64,000 nucleotides of DNA from JANSWP01 sp041941305 (GTDB taxonomy: Bacteria; Bacteroidota; Bacteroidia; Chitinophagales; Saprospiraceae), in NCBI GenBank assembly GCA_041941305.1, contig JBGTQJ010000049.1, positions 4,666-68,665 of the forward strand, written 5' to 3'; not shown here. More model-generated notes on the stretch are below. The model made no database searches and was not told the DNA's origin. It worked only from the letters and a program-made list of their open reading frames with translations. Position 1 is the first letter of the stretch.

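Overview
This 64 kb window looks like a chromosome segment of a Bacteroidota bacterium, most plausibly from the Saprospiria/Lewinella side of the phylum, although the placement is inference. The evidence is AT-rich DNA, type IX secretion (T9SS) sorting domains of both type A and type B, SprB and HYR-like surface repeats, a DUF5686/CarboxypepD_reg protein, a DUF4846 lipoprotein, a Bacteroidota-style ECF sigma factor with a small membrane protein downstream, and almost no Shine-Dalgarno sequences. No rRNA, tRNA, CRISPR array, prophage or intact transposase gene was seen.

Layout. 1-5960: start of an outer-membrane-type protein leaving the left edge, a DUF5686 protein, a DUF4846 lipoprotein, and a fused PabB-PabC enzyme whose 3' end overlaps the DUF4846 gene antisense. 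6285-8568 (minus): ECF sigma factor, membrane protein, short DUF4272-like protein and an NlpC/P60-like lipoprotein. 9019-14527: small hypothetical, beta-carbonic anhydrase with a SulP transporter (a likely bicarbonate/CO2 pair), zinc-ribbon protein and a solitary cytochrome oxidase subunit III. 14761-22294: a 2259-residue secreted M43-type metalloprotease with PKD, FG-GAP/VCBS and SprB modules and a T9SS type B tail, followed 10 bp later by an ankyrin protein. 22751-28667: LysM protein, unknown cytosolic protein, a lipoprotein that fuses a gutted sulfatase to an esterase, and a secreted GH13 alpha-amylase. 28818-31100: gene decay, with a truncated sensor propeller and a frameshifted T9SS type A protein among repeats.

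31464-64000 (minus) is one open frame of at least 10,844 codons whose N-terminus lies beyond the right edge. By hand count it holds 17 long HYR-like modules, 64 short HYR-like modules, two PKD/Ig-like domains, eight five-part SprB super-repeats, a cadherin-like domain and a T9SS type B sorting domain. It is probably a gigantic disulfide-rich surface fibre or adhesin. At the right edge the modules are perfect 531-bp tandem copies, which suggests recent amplification.

The intergenic DNA is unusual. It carries at least six arrays of 7-bp repeats with a constant core of about four bases and variable remaining bases, several arranged as inverted pairs. It also holds two MITE-like elements flanked by TTA and several long hairpins. 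The heptamer arrays, the giant repeat protein and the sulfatase-esterase chimera are the parts most worth following up.
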